64,000 nt of DNA from Streptomyces sp. DG2A-72 (GCF_030499575.1 NZ_JASTLC010000001.1:5976001-6040000), one strand, 5' to 3'. Shown: positions 23,909-32,352, counted from the stretch's first letter. Numbers and translations: made by a program. Notes: generated by a model from the sequence alone, not told the origin.

Positions 23909-25429
23909 TCAGCGGCCGTCCGCCGCGCAGGCGGAGCAGACGACGGTGGCCTTGGCGGTCCGGTCCATCTCGACGGCGATGTAACTGCGGTCGCAGGCGT
24001 GGCAGCGCACCCGGGCCTCCCAGATGTCCTCGACCTCGTCGCGCGGGTCGTCCCCGGTGCGGCGGACGGCGTCGGGCGCGAACTTCAGGGCGAGCCAGTA
24101 CAGTCCGGCGGCCAGGGCGACGGTGACCAGCGGCGCCAGCTGGGCGAGTACGGCGCTGCCCTTCTGCTCGGTGAGGACGATCCCGACGACGGAGGCGGCC
24201 ACCCATGCCCCGGCCCCGGCAGTGACGGGGACGAGCCGCAGCGGGCGGAACTCGGGCAGTCCGTCGCGGTCGGCGCCGCGTACGGCGATGTGGACCAGGG
24301 CGATGGCGATCCAGGCGGTGACGAAGACGCCCTGCCAGGCCAGCGCACGCAGCAGGTAGCTGAGCACGTCGGTCAGCATCAGCAGGTAGGCGATGACCCC
24401 GGAGACCGCGACCCAGGCGGCGCGCGGCAGCCTCAGGCGCAGGACGCGGGCGGCGAAGGCTTCCAGGTTGGTGGAGGCGAGGTAGTAGTTGGCGGTGTTG
24501 ATACGGGTCTGGGACACGACGATCACCAGGACCCCGGCGAACCCGAGGGTGTCGATGAAGGCGTCCACCACGCCGGTCTCGGATCCGGCGATGTTCCAGG
24601 CACGGAGCAGGTAGATGCCGATGAGCCCGTTGACGGCGAAGGTGAAGAAGTAGAACACCCAGCCGAAGGTGACCGTGCCGTGGAACTTCTGGTCCTCGGC
24701 CTTGCCGAAGCGGGCGAAGTCGATGGTGTACATCATCATGATCCACACGCCCATGTAGATCAGGTACGACGTCAGCCAGCCCGGCAGCGTTCCGGCGGAG
24801 GCCGCCGAGTGCAGCCAGTCGTGCGGGTAGCCCTGCTTGACGGTGGCCGTGACGACGACGGCGATCAGTCCGGCGACGTACAGCGGCAGCAGTACCCCGT
24901 TGAGCTTGTCCAGCCAGGTTCGCACTCCGCCGATCACCAGCGGCAGGGCGTACACCACCACGACCAGGTACCAGATCTTGATGTCGCCGCCGAAGTACTT
25001 CTGGAAGGCCACGGCGACGATCGAGCCCTCGAACACCCCGTAGTAGAGGGCGGTGGCGGCGAAGATCAGGGGCGCCAGCGCCGAGCCGAGCGTGCCGAAC
25101 AGACGGCGCGAGAGCAGGGCGACGGTCAGACCGGTACGGGCCGCGTACCGCGACAGCACCAGGTTGACCATGCCGTACGTCACGACCGTCAGGGCTATGC
25201 CCGCGAGCGTGGCCGGGGTGCCGACGGCGTCCGCCGAGGCCACTGCGACGTAGAGCCAGAACATGGCCGAGAACATGGCCCACCAGGCCATCGTCAGCGA
25301 CCAGCGGCCCGATCGCCAGGACAGCGGGACGACGTGGGTGGAGTAGTCCTCGGTGGCGGCCTCCTTGACGACTCTGGGGTCGTCGGTGAAGGAGACCTCC
25401 AGCACCGGGCGCTCTGAGGTCGTGGACAT
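23909..25429 (-). CDS. NCS1-family permease with zinc-ribbon-like C-terminus
   Basis: 506-residue transporter with about 12 membrane helices, of the nucleobase-cation-symport-1 family that imports purines, pyrimidines, hydantoins or allantoin. It begins with a soluble tail, then WSLTMAWWAMFSAMFWLYVA; IDFARFGKAEDQKFHGTVTF and SQTRINTANYYLASTNLEAF are conserved family regions. After the last helix a cytoplasmic tail contains Cys476-x2-Cys479 and Cys498-x2-Cys501, a zinc-ribbon pattern I do not associate with this family. It heads the carboxylase operon, so its substrate is probably the substrate or precursor of that enzyme. AGGAGA precedes the ATG. Confidence 0.9.
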   Translation of the reverse strand: MSTTSERPVLEVSFTDDPRVVKEAATEDYSTHVVPLSWRSGRWSLTMAWWAMFSAMFWLYVAVASADAVGTPATLAGIALTVVTYGMVNLVLSRYAARTGLTVALLSRRLFGTLGSALAPLIFAATALYYGVFEGSIVAVAFQKYFGGDIKIWYLVVVVYALPLVIGGVRTWLDKLNGVLLPLYVAGLIAVVVTATVKQGYPHDWLHSAASAGTLPGWLTSYLIYMGVWIMMMYTIDFARFGKAEDQKFHGTVTFGWVFYFFTFAVNGLIGIYLLRAWNIAGSETGVVDAFIDTLGFAGVLVIVVSQTRINTANYYLASTNLEAFAARVLRLRLPRAAWVAVSGVIAYLLMLTDVLSYLLRALAWQGVFVTAWIAIALVHIAVRGADRDGLPEFRPLRLVPVTAGAGAWVAASVVGIVLTEQKGSAVLAQLAPLVTVALAAGLYWLALKFAPDAVRRTGDDPRDEVEDIWEARVRCHACDRSYIAVEMDRTAKATVVCSACAADGR

Positions 25430-25512
25430 GAACGTCTCCTGAAGGGGGAGCGAGCGGGGAGGGGTGGGACCAAGGTGCGGTGCGGCCCCCCGGGCGCCCA
25501 ATGCGCGATGTG

Positions 25513-25529
25513 CGTAATCGCGTATTACG
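25513..25529. promoter_or_regulatory. CGTAAT inverted repeat before permease operon
   Basis: Perfect 6-bp arms CGTAAT / ATTACG around a 5-bp spacer, 84 bp before the permease start and just after the pucR stop. This AT-rich dyad stands out in GC-rich surroundings and is a candidate PucR or other regulator site for the permease-carboxylase operon. Confidence 0.5.
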
Positions 25530-25563
25530 TTTGCGCCATCTGCGGACTGGCCGGGGTGGGCCT

Positions 25564-27066
25564 TCAGCGGTCCCGCACGGTGAACGCCATCCACAGCTCC
25601 GCGCGCAGTCCGGGGTCGGAGAACCGCCGGCCCAGCAGCGTCTCGGCACGCCCGAGGCGATAGGTGAGGGTCCGGCGGTGGATGCTGAGGGCGGCCGAGG
25701 CGGCTTCGGTGTTGCCGTTGTGCGCGAGATAGGTCCGTACCGTCTGGAGAAGATCGATGCGCCGGGCGTCCTCGGACTCCAGGGGTGCGAGGGTGGCGTA
25801 CGCCCATCCCTCGGCCTTCGCCGGGCTCACATGCGCCAGCAGGCCCTCGTGGGCGACGTCCTTGGTCGCCAGCAGGCGGCCGGTCGCGGAGGCGGGCAGG
25901 GTGTCGGCGAGTGCCGCGATCTTGGGCCAGACATCGGCCAGCCCGTTCAGATCGGCGGGTTCGCTGATGACGCCGAGACTCCCGCTCGTCCGGCTGAGCA
26001 CGGTCTGTACGACGCCTGCGTCCCCCTCGACGGCGGGCAGCACGACCACGACGCGTCCCTGGGCGTCCCCGGCCACCAGCGCCGAGACGATCTGCAGGCT
26101 GCGTTCGTCCTCCAGCGCCTCCAGCAGATCGACCCGCCGGGCCGGGGAGGTGGTGAGGGCGGCGATCCGCACCGGCGGTTCCGGCAGCGGGATGCCCAGT
26201 GCCTCCGCGGCCTCCTCGGCCGCCGCGACACGGCCCGACATAAGCATGGACAGCACCGTGGCCCGCTCCCGGCGCTCACTGTCCATCAGCTCCGCGGCCT
26301 GGGCCACACCGAGCGACAGCAGATCCACGGCGACGTCGACCACGCCCCGCTCGTGCCCGCGCAGCGGGGCGGCCCGGCCGACGGCCAGCACTCCCGCCGG
26401 GCGGGCGCCCTGGCCCACCGGCAGCAGGGTCACCCGGGTACCGCCGTGGTCGAACGCCGCCGCGTGCCAGGACCGGGCACGGGCCACCTCCAGCCGGACC
26501 CGCTCGGCATGGCGCCGGGCGTTCTCCGGCGCCCCGGCCAGCAGATGCCCCTCCCGGGACAGCAGCAGCACCCACGCGTCGAGTTGTCCTGCCAGCCGGG
26601 TGACCACGGACCTGTGCGGCGGCGGGGTCAGTGCCGCCCGGACCAGCCCGCGGTAGCCCTCCATGGCGGCGGTCTGCTCGGCACGCTCCTCGGTCATCAG
26701 CCCGTCGGCCACCCTCCGGACCACCGCGCTGAACGGTGTCGCCTGCGGCACCTCGGCCACACTCAGCCCGCACCGGGCCGCTTCGGTGAGCAGCGCCTGC
26801 GGCACCTCGGCATGCCGCAGCCCCACCCCGAACCCGACCGCGGGCACGCCCGCCCGCACCAGCCGGTCGACGTACTCCGGCCAGCGGCGACTGGTCCGCC
26901 CCAGGCTCAGCCCGGTCGTCAGCAGCAGGCTGTCCCGGTCCAGATACGGCGTCGGATCGACGAGATCACTGACATGCGCCCACCGCACGACCACGTCGGC
27001 GCTTCCGGTGCGCAGCTTCAGGCCGAGGTCCTGGTGAGCGAGCAGACCCGCCAGAGTGAGGGGCAC
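25564..27066 (-). CDS. PucR-family transcriptional regulator
   Basis: 500-residue regulator. The N-terminal PucR domain (LTLAGLLAHQDLGLKLRTGS, then WAHVSDLVDPTPYLDRDSLL) is followed by a GGDEF-like central region and the C-terminal PucR helix-turn-helix (VRTYLAHNGNTEAASAALSI, then HRRTLTYRLGRAETLLG). PucR proteins activate purine-catabolic genes in Bacillus and Streptomyces. It is co-directional with the permease operon 134 bp downstream and is its likely controller. The GTG start at 27066 agrees with the family N-terminus but lacks a ribosome site, because an IS element ends only 13 bp upstream. Confidence 0.9.
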   Translation of the reverse strand: MPLTLAGLLAHQDLGLKLRTGSADVVVRWAHVSDLVDPTPYLDRDSLLLTTGLSLGRTSRRWPEYVDRLVRAGVPAVGFGVGLRHAEVPQALLTEAARCGLSVAEVPQATPFSAVVRRVADGLMTEERAEQTAAMEGYRGLVRAALTPPPHRSVVTRLAGQLDAWVLLLSREGHLLAGAPENARRHAERVRLEVARARSWHAAAFDHGGTRVTLLPVGQGARPAGVLAVGRAAPLRGHERGVVDVAVDLLSLGVAQAAELMDSERRERATVLSMLMSGRVAAAEEAAEALGIPLPEPPVRIAALTTSPARRVDLLEALEDERSLQIVSALVAGDAQGRVVVVLPAVEGDAGVVQTVLSRTSGSLGVISEPADLNGLADVWPKIAALADTLPASATGRLLATKDVAHEGLLAHVSPAKAEGWAYATLAPLESEDARRIDLLQTVRTYLAHNGNTEAASAALSIHRRTLTYRLGRAETLLGRRFSDPGLRAELWMAFTVRDR

Positions 27067-27079
27067 GCGGCCAGGCTAA

Positions 27080-27840
27080 GGGCTCCTTTCGGAATGCTGG
27101 GTGCTTGCGGGCGAGGGTCATGCAGTGGGCGAGCTGGAGGAAGGCGTCGTGCATGTCGTCTCGGGCTTCCCCAGCGGGTCCGTAAGCGGCGGGGACCGTG
27201 GAGCCGGGCGACGGCGGACTCGGCGACCCACCGCACCCGGCCCAGGCCATGTGGCTGACCGCGCCTGGCGATCTTCGGGACGATGCCGCGCTCGCGCAAC
27301 CGGCGGCGATACAGGTCGTGGTCGTACCCGCGATCGGCATACAACGCCCGGGGCTTGCGCCGGGGCCGGTCCCGCTTGCCCCGCACCGGCGGTACGCCGT
27401 CGACCAGAGGCAGGAGCTGCGTGACGTCGTTGCGCTGTCCGCCGGTCAGCGACACTCGCAGCGGGGTGCCGTGCGCATCGGTCAGTATGTGGTGTTCCGG
27501 GCCCGGCCGCGCACGGTCAACCGGACTCGGACCGGCTTTTGGGCTGCTTCGCCCCCGCTTGGCCTGCACATGCGAGGCATCGACGGTGACGCGGTCGAAG
27601 TCCAAGCGGTCCGCCGCCCGCAACCGGTCCAGCAGCACCCGCTGGAGTTGCTCCCCCACCCCGGCCTCCTGCCATTCAGCCAGCCGCCGCCAACAGGCAG
27701 GACCGGAACCGAAGCCCAACACCCTGCAGCGTCTTGCGGTCATCGATCCGCTTACGCCCCGGGTGCCACGGGTCACCCCCACAAAGACGGAACCACTTCC
27801 ATCTCCACCGTGCCACAGGAAGATCATTCTGCAAGGACCC
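27080..27840 (-). mobile_element. Defective IS5-family insertion sequence
   Basis: A 761-bp element. Its ends are imperfect inverted repeats (GGGCTCCTTTCGGAATG at 27080; GGGTCCTTGCAGAATG inward from 27840), and a 4-bp CTAA flanks it on both sides (27076-27079 and 27841-27844) as a target-site duplication. It carries a degenerate transposase. Intact ends and duplication show a transposition insertion rather than a rearranged fragment. Confidence 0.82.
27090..27820 (-). pseudogene. IS5-family transposase, frameshifted and deleted
   Basis: DDE transposase remnant. The catalytic domain is recognisable (DRVTVDASHVQAKRG; GPSPVDRARPG; LYADRGYDHD; RRGQPHGLGRVRWVAE). The N-terminal part WHPGRKRIDDRKTLQGV lies in another frame and is joined to LGFGSGPACWRRLAEWQEAG with roughly 17 expected residues missing. 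Near 27174 a one-base shift moves the C-terminus (EARDDMHDAFLQLAHC, KHPAFRKEPL) into another frame. A programmed frameshift would not explain the lost codons, so the gene is dead. Confidence 0.82.
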
Positions 27841-27880
27841 CTAAAAAAGGCGAGGCCCGAAGACCCCGCCCGAATCCCAA

Positions 27881-27966
27881 GAAACCCCAGGTCAGGGCCA
27901 CACAAGGCAATACGGCTGATGCCCCGCCTCATGCAACCGATGGCTGAAGTCCTGCCACTCGTGCAG
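27881..27966. repeat. 86-bp direct repeat, right copy (gene 3' end)
   Basis: Near-identical to 18697-18782. It spans the stop codon and last codons of the conserved hypothetical gene at 27892 plus 11 bp beyond it, starting 37 bp past the IS target duplication. Direct orientation and position at a gene's 3' end resemble attachment-site repeats. Confidence 0.85.
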
Positions 27967-28515
27967 CAGTTGATACACATTGAACGCATCCCGGGGCCCA
28001 CCCCGGTCCGGCACAGTCGACCAGATGAACGCAGCCGCGCCCACCGCTTCCTCGCCGATCCCCCGCAGCGGGTCCACGACGGTCATGGGGAGTTTGACGA
28101 CGGCGTAGTCGGGGTGGAGGACGACCAGTTCCAGGGGTGGCACCTTGTACAGGGGGACGCCCTCGATGCCCGTGAGTACCATCGCGGCCATCGTCTCGGG
28201 CTTGATCTTGGTGAACATGCCGTTCATGCCGAGCTCGTCGCCGCCGAGTTCCTCGGGGCGCATCGAGATCGGGACGCGGGCCGCGGTCGCGCCGTCAGGT
28301 GCGCCGAAGTACTTGTACGTCACCCCCACCCGACCACCATTCCTGCTCCCCGCCCGCAGCCGCTCGACCCGCTGGTCGTGCCGCTCGGGCTCCTGTCCAC
28401 CCTGTGCCTGACGTGACTCAGCCGCTTCCTCCGCCTCGCGCCGGTGCCTGCCCCCTCGGGCACGTCGAGGACCCAGGTCGTCAGTCCCCTCGCCCAGTCC
28501 GCCACCGCGATGCAT
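27892..28515 (-). CDS. Conserved hypothetical protein (possible upstream frameshift)
   Basis: Family not recognised by function. From about 28323 down, the protein is well ordered: YKYFGAPDGATAARVPISMR, GMNGMFTKIKPETMAAMVLT, LELVVLHPDYAVVKLPMTVV, and ending HEWQDFSHRLHEAGHQPYCL then VWP. Upstream the frame stays open (QEPERHDQRVERL) to an ATG at 28515, but a more natural N-terminus (MEICIAVADWARGLTTWVLD) lies in a neighbouring frame starting at 28523. A one-base shift near 28445 would join the two. A short form from the GTG at 28323 is possible but has no clear ribosome site. The 3' end is duplicated at 18697-18782. Confidence 0.6.
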   Translation of the reverse strand: MHRGGGLGEGTDDLGPRRARGGRHRREAEEAAESRQAQGGQEPERHDQRVERLRAGSRNGGRVGVTYKYFGAPDGATAARVPISMRPEELGGDELGMNGMFTKIKPETMAAMVLTGIEGVPLYKVPPLELVVLHPDYAVVKLPMTVVDPLRGIGEEAVGAAAFIWSTVPDRGGPRDAFNVYQLLHEWQDFSHRLHEAGHQPYCLVWP

Positions 28516-28851
28516 ATCTCCACCCGACTGCTTTTCTAGGACGCGTGGCCCCCGCCGCGCAACCCGATCATCGTGTCAGTGACCTCCCCCACGGCCGCCC
28601 GCCGAAACGTGCGTTGAAACACCTGTCCGCAGGATCTTCGCAGCCCCTGAACAAGCCTCGCCACAGCATGGCCGGTGAGGGCTCCCGTATGACATACGTA
28701 CGGGACCCCCGTTTGAGCTGTGTGTATCAGGTCTCAGTTTCGCAGACGGGGAGACGGGTGGGGGACCACGTCCGGTTCCTCCGCCGCCTACCCTGAGGAG
28801 GTCACCAGGAGAAGCCCAGGAAATCGGAGAAGGTCGGAGAAGTCGCCGGAC
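28516..28851. other. Intergenic region with palindrome before hemL
   Basis: Divergent promoter region between the hypothetical gene and hemL. The perfect 13-bp palindrome CGTATGACATACG at 28686-28698 lies within a wider dyad (CCCGTA at 28684, TACGGG at 28699), a plausible operator 150 bp before hemL. A purine-rich leader (28798-28845) precedes the hemL start. No coding sequence supported. Confidence 0.5.
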
Positions 28852-30168
28852 ATGAGTGAACTGCCTTATTCATACGATGCGCCTGTCTCGCAGGCTCTGT
28901 TCGACCGTGCGGCCGCCGTCACGCCCGGCGGCGTCAACTCGCCGGTGCGCGCCTTCCGGGCGGTGGGCGGGACACCCCGGTTCATGGTGTCCGGCCACGG
29001 GCCCTATCTCACCGACGCCGACGGGCGCGACTACGTCGACCTGGTCTGTTCCTGGGGACCCATGATCCTCGGGCACTCCCACCCCGAGGTCATCGCCGCC
29101 GTCCAGGACGCCGTCTCCCGCGGTACGTCCTTCGGCACGCCCGGCGAGGGCGAGGTCGCGCTCGCCGAGGAGATGGTCGCCCGGATCGAGCCGCTTGAGC
29201 AGGTGCGGCTCGTCTCCAGCGGTACCGAGGCCACCATGTCCGCTATCCGGCTCGCCCGCGGGTTCACCCGGCGCACCAAGGTGATCAAGTTCGCCGGGTG
29301 TTACCACGGTCACGTCGACTCGCTCCTCGCCGCCGCGGGCAGTGGCGTGGCCACCTTCGCCCTGCCCGACACCCCCGGCGTCACCGGTGCCCAGGCCGGC
29401 GACACCATCGTGCTGCCGTACAACGACCTCGAAGCCGTACAGGAGGCCTTCCACCGGCACCCCGGCGAGATCGCCTGCGTGATCACCGAGGCCTCGCCCG
29501 GGAACATGGGGGTGGTGCCTCCGGGGCCCGGGTTCAACCAGGGGCTGAAGGACGCCTGCCGGGAGAACGGCGCCCTCTACATCTCCGACGAGGTCATGAC
29601 CGGCTTCAGGACCAGCAGGGCCGGCTGGTACGGCATCGACGGCGTCCGGCCCGACCTGATGACCTTCGGCAAGGTCATGGGCGGGGGCTTTCCCGCCGCC
29701 GCCTTCGGGGGACGGGAGGACGTCATGGCGCACCTCGCGCCCGCCGGTCCCGTCTACCAGGCCGGCACCCTCTCCGGGAACCCGGTCGCCACCGCCGCCG
29801 GCCTCGCCCAGCTGCGCCTCCTCGACGACGCCGCGTACGACACCGTCAACGCCGTCTCGACGCAGATCCAGGCCCTGGTCACCGAGGCGCTCACCAAGGA
29901 AGGCGTCGCGCACCGGCTGCAGACCGCCTCCAACATGTTCTCCGTCTTCTTCACGGACCGGGCGGTGCGTGACTACGAGGACGCCAGGAAGCAGGAGTCC
30001 TTCCGCTTCACCGCGTTCTTCCACGCGATGCTGGCGAACGGCGTCTATCTGCCGCCGTCGTCCTTCGAGTCCTGGTTCGTGTCCACGGCCCACGACGAGC
30101 GTGCCGTGCAGCGGATCGCCGACGCCCTCCCGGTGGCGGCCCGAGCGGCGGCGGAGGCCCAGGCATGA
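28852..30168 (+). CDS. hemL: Glutamate-1-semialdehyde 2,1-aminomutase
   Basis: 438-residue class-III aminotransferase that converts glutamate-1-semialdehyde to 5-aminolevulinate, the last step of the C5 route to haem and other tetrapyrroles. Characteristic sequence: [18 protein letters not shown] at the N-terminus, [19 protein letters not shown], and the PLP-lysine motif [11 protein letters not shown] with Lys274. The ATG at 28852 fits the family start; the open frame runs further upstream without homology. It overlaps the phosphatase gene by 4 bp (ATGA). Supply of haem fits the cytochrome c maturation genes downstream. Confidence 0.97.
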   Translation: MSELPYSYDAPVSQALFDRAAAVTPGGVNSPVRAFRAVGGTPRFMVSGHGPYLTDADGRDYVDLVCSWGPMILGHSHPEVIAAVQDAVSRGTSFGTPGEGEVALAEEMVARIEPLEQVRLVSSGTEATMSAIRLARGFTRRTKVIKFAGCYHGHVDSLLAAAGSGVATFALPDTPGVTGAQAGDTIVLPYNDLEAVQEAFHRHPGEIACVITEASPGNMGVVPPGPGFNQGLKDACRENGALYISDEVMTGFRTSRAGWYGIDGVRPDLMTFGKVMGGGFPAAAFGGREDVMAHLAPAGPVYQAGTLSGNPVATAAGLAQLRLLDDAAYDTVNAVSTQIQALVTEALTKEGVAHRLQTASNMFSVFFTDRAVRDYEDARKQESFRFTAFFHAMLANGVYLPPSSFESWFVSTAHDERAVQRIADALPVAARAAAEAQA

Positions 30169-30845
30169 GCAACCCCGACATCACCGTCGTACACGTCATG
30201 CGGCACGGCGAGGTCGCCAACCCGGGCGGCGTGCTGTACGGGCGGCTGCCCGGGTACCACCTGTCGGAGCTGGGGCGGCGGATGGCCGACCGGGTCGCCG
30301 AGCACCTCGCGCCGCGCGACATCACGTACGTCTGCTCCTCCCCGCTGGAGCGCGCGCAGGAGACGGCCACGCCGATCGCCAAGGCGCACGGCCTGGATCT
30401 CGCGACCGACGAGCGGCTCATCGAGGCCGACAACGTCTTCCAGGGCAAGACCTTCGGTGTGGGCGACGGGGCGCTGCGGCGGCCCGAGAACTGGAAGCAC
30501 CTCGTCAACCCGTTCAAGCCGTCCTGGGGTGAGCCCTACGTCGACCAGGTCGTACGGATGATGGGGGCGCTGGACGCCGCGAAGGACGCTGCGCGGGGGC
30601 ATGAGGCGGTGCTGGTCAGTCATCAGCTGCCGATCTGGATCGTGCGGTCGTATGTCGAGCGGCGGCGGTTGTGGCACGACCCGCGCAAGCGGCAGTGCAC
30701 GCTCGCGTCCCTGACGTCCTTCACGTATCAGGGGAACCGGATCGTGTCCGTGGGGTACTCCGAGCCGGCGCGGGATCTTGTGCCGGCGCATCTCCTTGCA
30801 GGGGCTAAGCCGGTCAAGGGGAAGGACAAGGCGTTCGGCGCGTAG
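30165..30845 (+). CDS. Histidine phosphatase (phosphoglycerate mutase-like) protein
   Basis: 226-residue cytosolic protein of the histidine phosphatase superfamily. The catalytic motif is [15 protein letters not shown] (His14 accepts phosphate). [20 protein letters not shown] and the second catalytic region [20 protein letters not shown] support the fold. Substrate unknown; members hydrolyse sugar phosphates, nucleotides or cofactor phosphates. It is translationally coupled to hemL by a 4-bp overlap and is followed by the Tat lipoprotein and cytochrome c maturation genes. Confidence 0.92.
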   Translation: MSNPDITVVHVMRHGEVANPGGVLYGRLPGYHLSELGRRMADRVAEHLAPRDITYVCSSPLERAQETATPIAKAHGLDLATDERLIEADNVFQGKTFGVGDGALRRPENWKHLVNPFKPSWGEPYVDQVVRMMGALDAAKDAARGHEAVLVSHQLPIWIVRSYVERRRLWHDPRKRQCTLASLTSFTYQGNRIVSVGYSEPARDLVPAHLLAGAKPVKGKDKAFGA

Positions 30846-30882
30846 CGCTTCGCTGTGATTGTGCGGCTTTTCAGGTAGTTCT

Positions 30883-30935
30883 TCGGCTGCCTCGCCGGTG
30901 GGGGTTGTTCGCGCAGTTCCCCGCGCCCCTTAAAG
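30883..30935. repeat. Streptomyces-type GC-rich intergenic repeat, copy D
   Basis: Contains CGCGCAGTTCCCCGCGCCCC preceded by a CGGCTGC...GTGGGGGTTG segment, matching the element at 50181-50228. It lies in the 208-bp gap before the lipoprotein gene. The shared tail CCCCGCGCCCCT also occurs at 46757-46843 and 61791-61875. Confidence 0.75.
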
Positions 30936-31053
30936 GCCTTTTGTTGCGCCGTTGTTGCATTTGTTCCGGAATGCTTGCGAACTTCCGGAACCTCCTCGTT
31001 CCTCGTGTCCTCTGACTGGGTGACCACCAGAGCACGTGATGATCGGGGATGTA

Positions 31054-32286
31054 ATGCGCAATCTCACCCGAAGGGGAGCGATCGGTCTTGGGGCCGGTGC
31101 CGCTGCTGCTGCCGGGCTGGCCGGCTGTGGCACCTTCACCCCGTCAGAGGGGTCGTCGGGGGTCGGGGGTTCCGGAAAGAGGCCTTCCGTCAAGCCGAAG
31201 GCCACCGCCCGCCCGATCGGTGACGGGTCGACCTCGTTCACCGGGAAGCAGCCCCACCAGCCGTCGAAGCCCGTGCCGCTGGAGCCCGGTCAGGCGCCGC
31301 CGCAGTTCGTCATCTTCTCGTGGGACGGGGCAGGTGAGGTCGGCAACGGGCTCTTTCCGCGCTTCCTGGAACTCGCCAAACAGCACGACGCGCACATGAC
31401 CTTCTTCCTCTCCGGGCTGTATCTGCTGCCCGAGAGCAAGAAGCGGCTGTACGACCCCCCGAACAACCCGCGTGGCGCCTCCGACATCGGCTACCTCACC
31501 GACGAGCACGTCAAGGCGACGCTGACGAACGTCCGGCAGGCCTGGCTCGACGGGCACGAGATAGGCACCCACTTCAACGGGCACTTCTGCGCCGGCACGG
31601 GCAGTGTCGGCAACTGGACGCCGCAGCAGTGGAAGAGCGAGATCCAGCAGGCGAAGGCCTTCGTGAAGGAGTGGCGGACCAACACCGGGTGGACCGACAT
31701 GCCCGCCCTGCCCTTCGACTACGAGAAGGAACTCGTCGGCGGCCGCACGCCCTGCCTGCTCGGCCAGGACAACCTGCTGCCCGTCGCCCGTGAACTCGGC
31801 TGGCGCTACGACGCCTCCTCGCCCGGCGGCCGTCAGGTCTGGCCCACCAAGAAGAACGGCATATGGGATCTGCCGCTTCAGCAGATACCTTTCCCCGGAC
31901 GTTCGTTCGAGGTCCTGTCCATGGACTACAACATGCTCGCCAACCAGTCGCTCAACACGACCAAGGCGCCGTCCTACAACTACCCGGGCTGGCGGAAGCA
32001 GTCGTCGGAGGCGTACATAGCGGGATTCCAGCGGGCATACGAGACAAATCGTGCACCTTTCTTCATCGGCAACCACTTCGAGCAGTGGAACGGCGGCATC
32101 TACATGGACGCCGTGGAAGCCGCGCTGAAGCACATCGCGCGCGAGAAGGAGAAGGGCGAGGACATCCGCCTCGTCTCCTTCCGGCAGTTCGTGGACTGGA
32201 TGGACGTACAGAAGCCGGCGGTGCTCGACAAGCTGCGCACCCTCGACGTCGGGCAGGCGCCCGCGGCGGGGTGGAAGCAGCTCTGA
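31054..32286 (+). CDS. Tat-exported polysaccharide deacetylase-like lipoprotein
   Basis: 410-residue exported protein. The N-terminus MRNLTRRGAIGLGAG is a twin-arginine signal (Arg6-Arg7) ending in the lipobox LAGC (Cys25). The mature part has a NodB/polysaccharide-deacetylase-like pattern: FVIFSWDGAGEVGN in place of the usual TFDDG, HMTFFLSGLYLLPESKK, and the metal-type motif HEIGTHFNGHFC. The substrate may be cell-wall glycan. The ATG at 31054 has a CGGGG site; in-frame starts at 31036 (GTG) and 31039 would only lengthen the charged N-terminus. Followed by the thioredoxin-like lipoprotein gene. Confidence 0.85.
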   Translation: MRNLTRRGAIGLGAGAAAAAGLAGCGTFTPSEGSSGVGGSGKRPSVKPKATARPIGDGSTSFTGKQPHQPSKPVPLEPGQAPPQFVIFSWDGAGEVGNGLFPRFLELAKQHDAHMTFFLSGLYLLPESKKRLYDPPNNPRGASDIGYLTDEHVKATLTNVRQAWLDGHEIGTHFNGHFCAGTGSVGNWTPQQWKSEIQQAKAFVKEWRTNTGWTDMPALPFDYEKELVGGRTPCLLGQDNLLPVARELGWRYDASSPGGRQVWPTKKNGIWDLPLQQIPFPGRSFEVLSMDYNMLANQSLNTTKAPSYNYPGWRKQSSEAYIAGFQRAYETNRAPFFIGNHFEQWNGGIYMDAVEAALKHIAREKEKGEDIRLVSFRQFVDWMDVQKPAVLDKLRTLDVGQAPAAGWKQL

Positions 32287-32352
32287 AATGGGAGTTTCCG
32301 CCCGGAAGGGGGGTGCGCAAGATCCTCGGAACGGACATGCGAAACTTTTCAC

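Noticed and set aside
19788..24000. Acetyl-/propionyl-CoA carboxylase
   Set aside because: A biotin carboxylase and carrier are present, but no AccD/PccB-type carboxyltransferase; the partners are AHS1/AHS2 and PxpA.
22429..25417. Two long plus-strand open frames across the AHS1/AHS2 and NCS1 genes
   Set aside because: Mirror frames of strongly supported minus-strand genes; His/Asp/Gly-rich composition typical of antisense in GC-rich DNA.
27090..27820. Programmed ribosomal frameshift in the IS5-type transposase
   Set aside because: About 17 expected residues are missing at the N-terminal junction and a second, separate shift occurs near the C-terminus, so slippage alone cannot restore the protein.
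18697..27966. Integrative element with a recognisable integrase
   Set aside because: The attachment-like repeats are present, but no tyrosine or serine recombinase, excisionase or replication gene lies between them; reported only as a possible relic.
27018..28001. A single intact transposase gene reading through the IS and beyond
   Set aside because: The open frame joins non-homologous N-terminal sequence from outside the IS and leaves the family frame at about 27174; the real transposase is broken.
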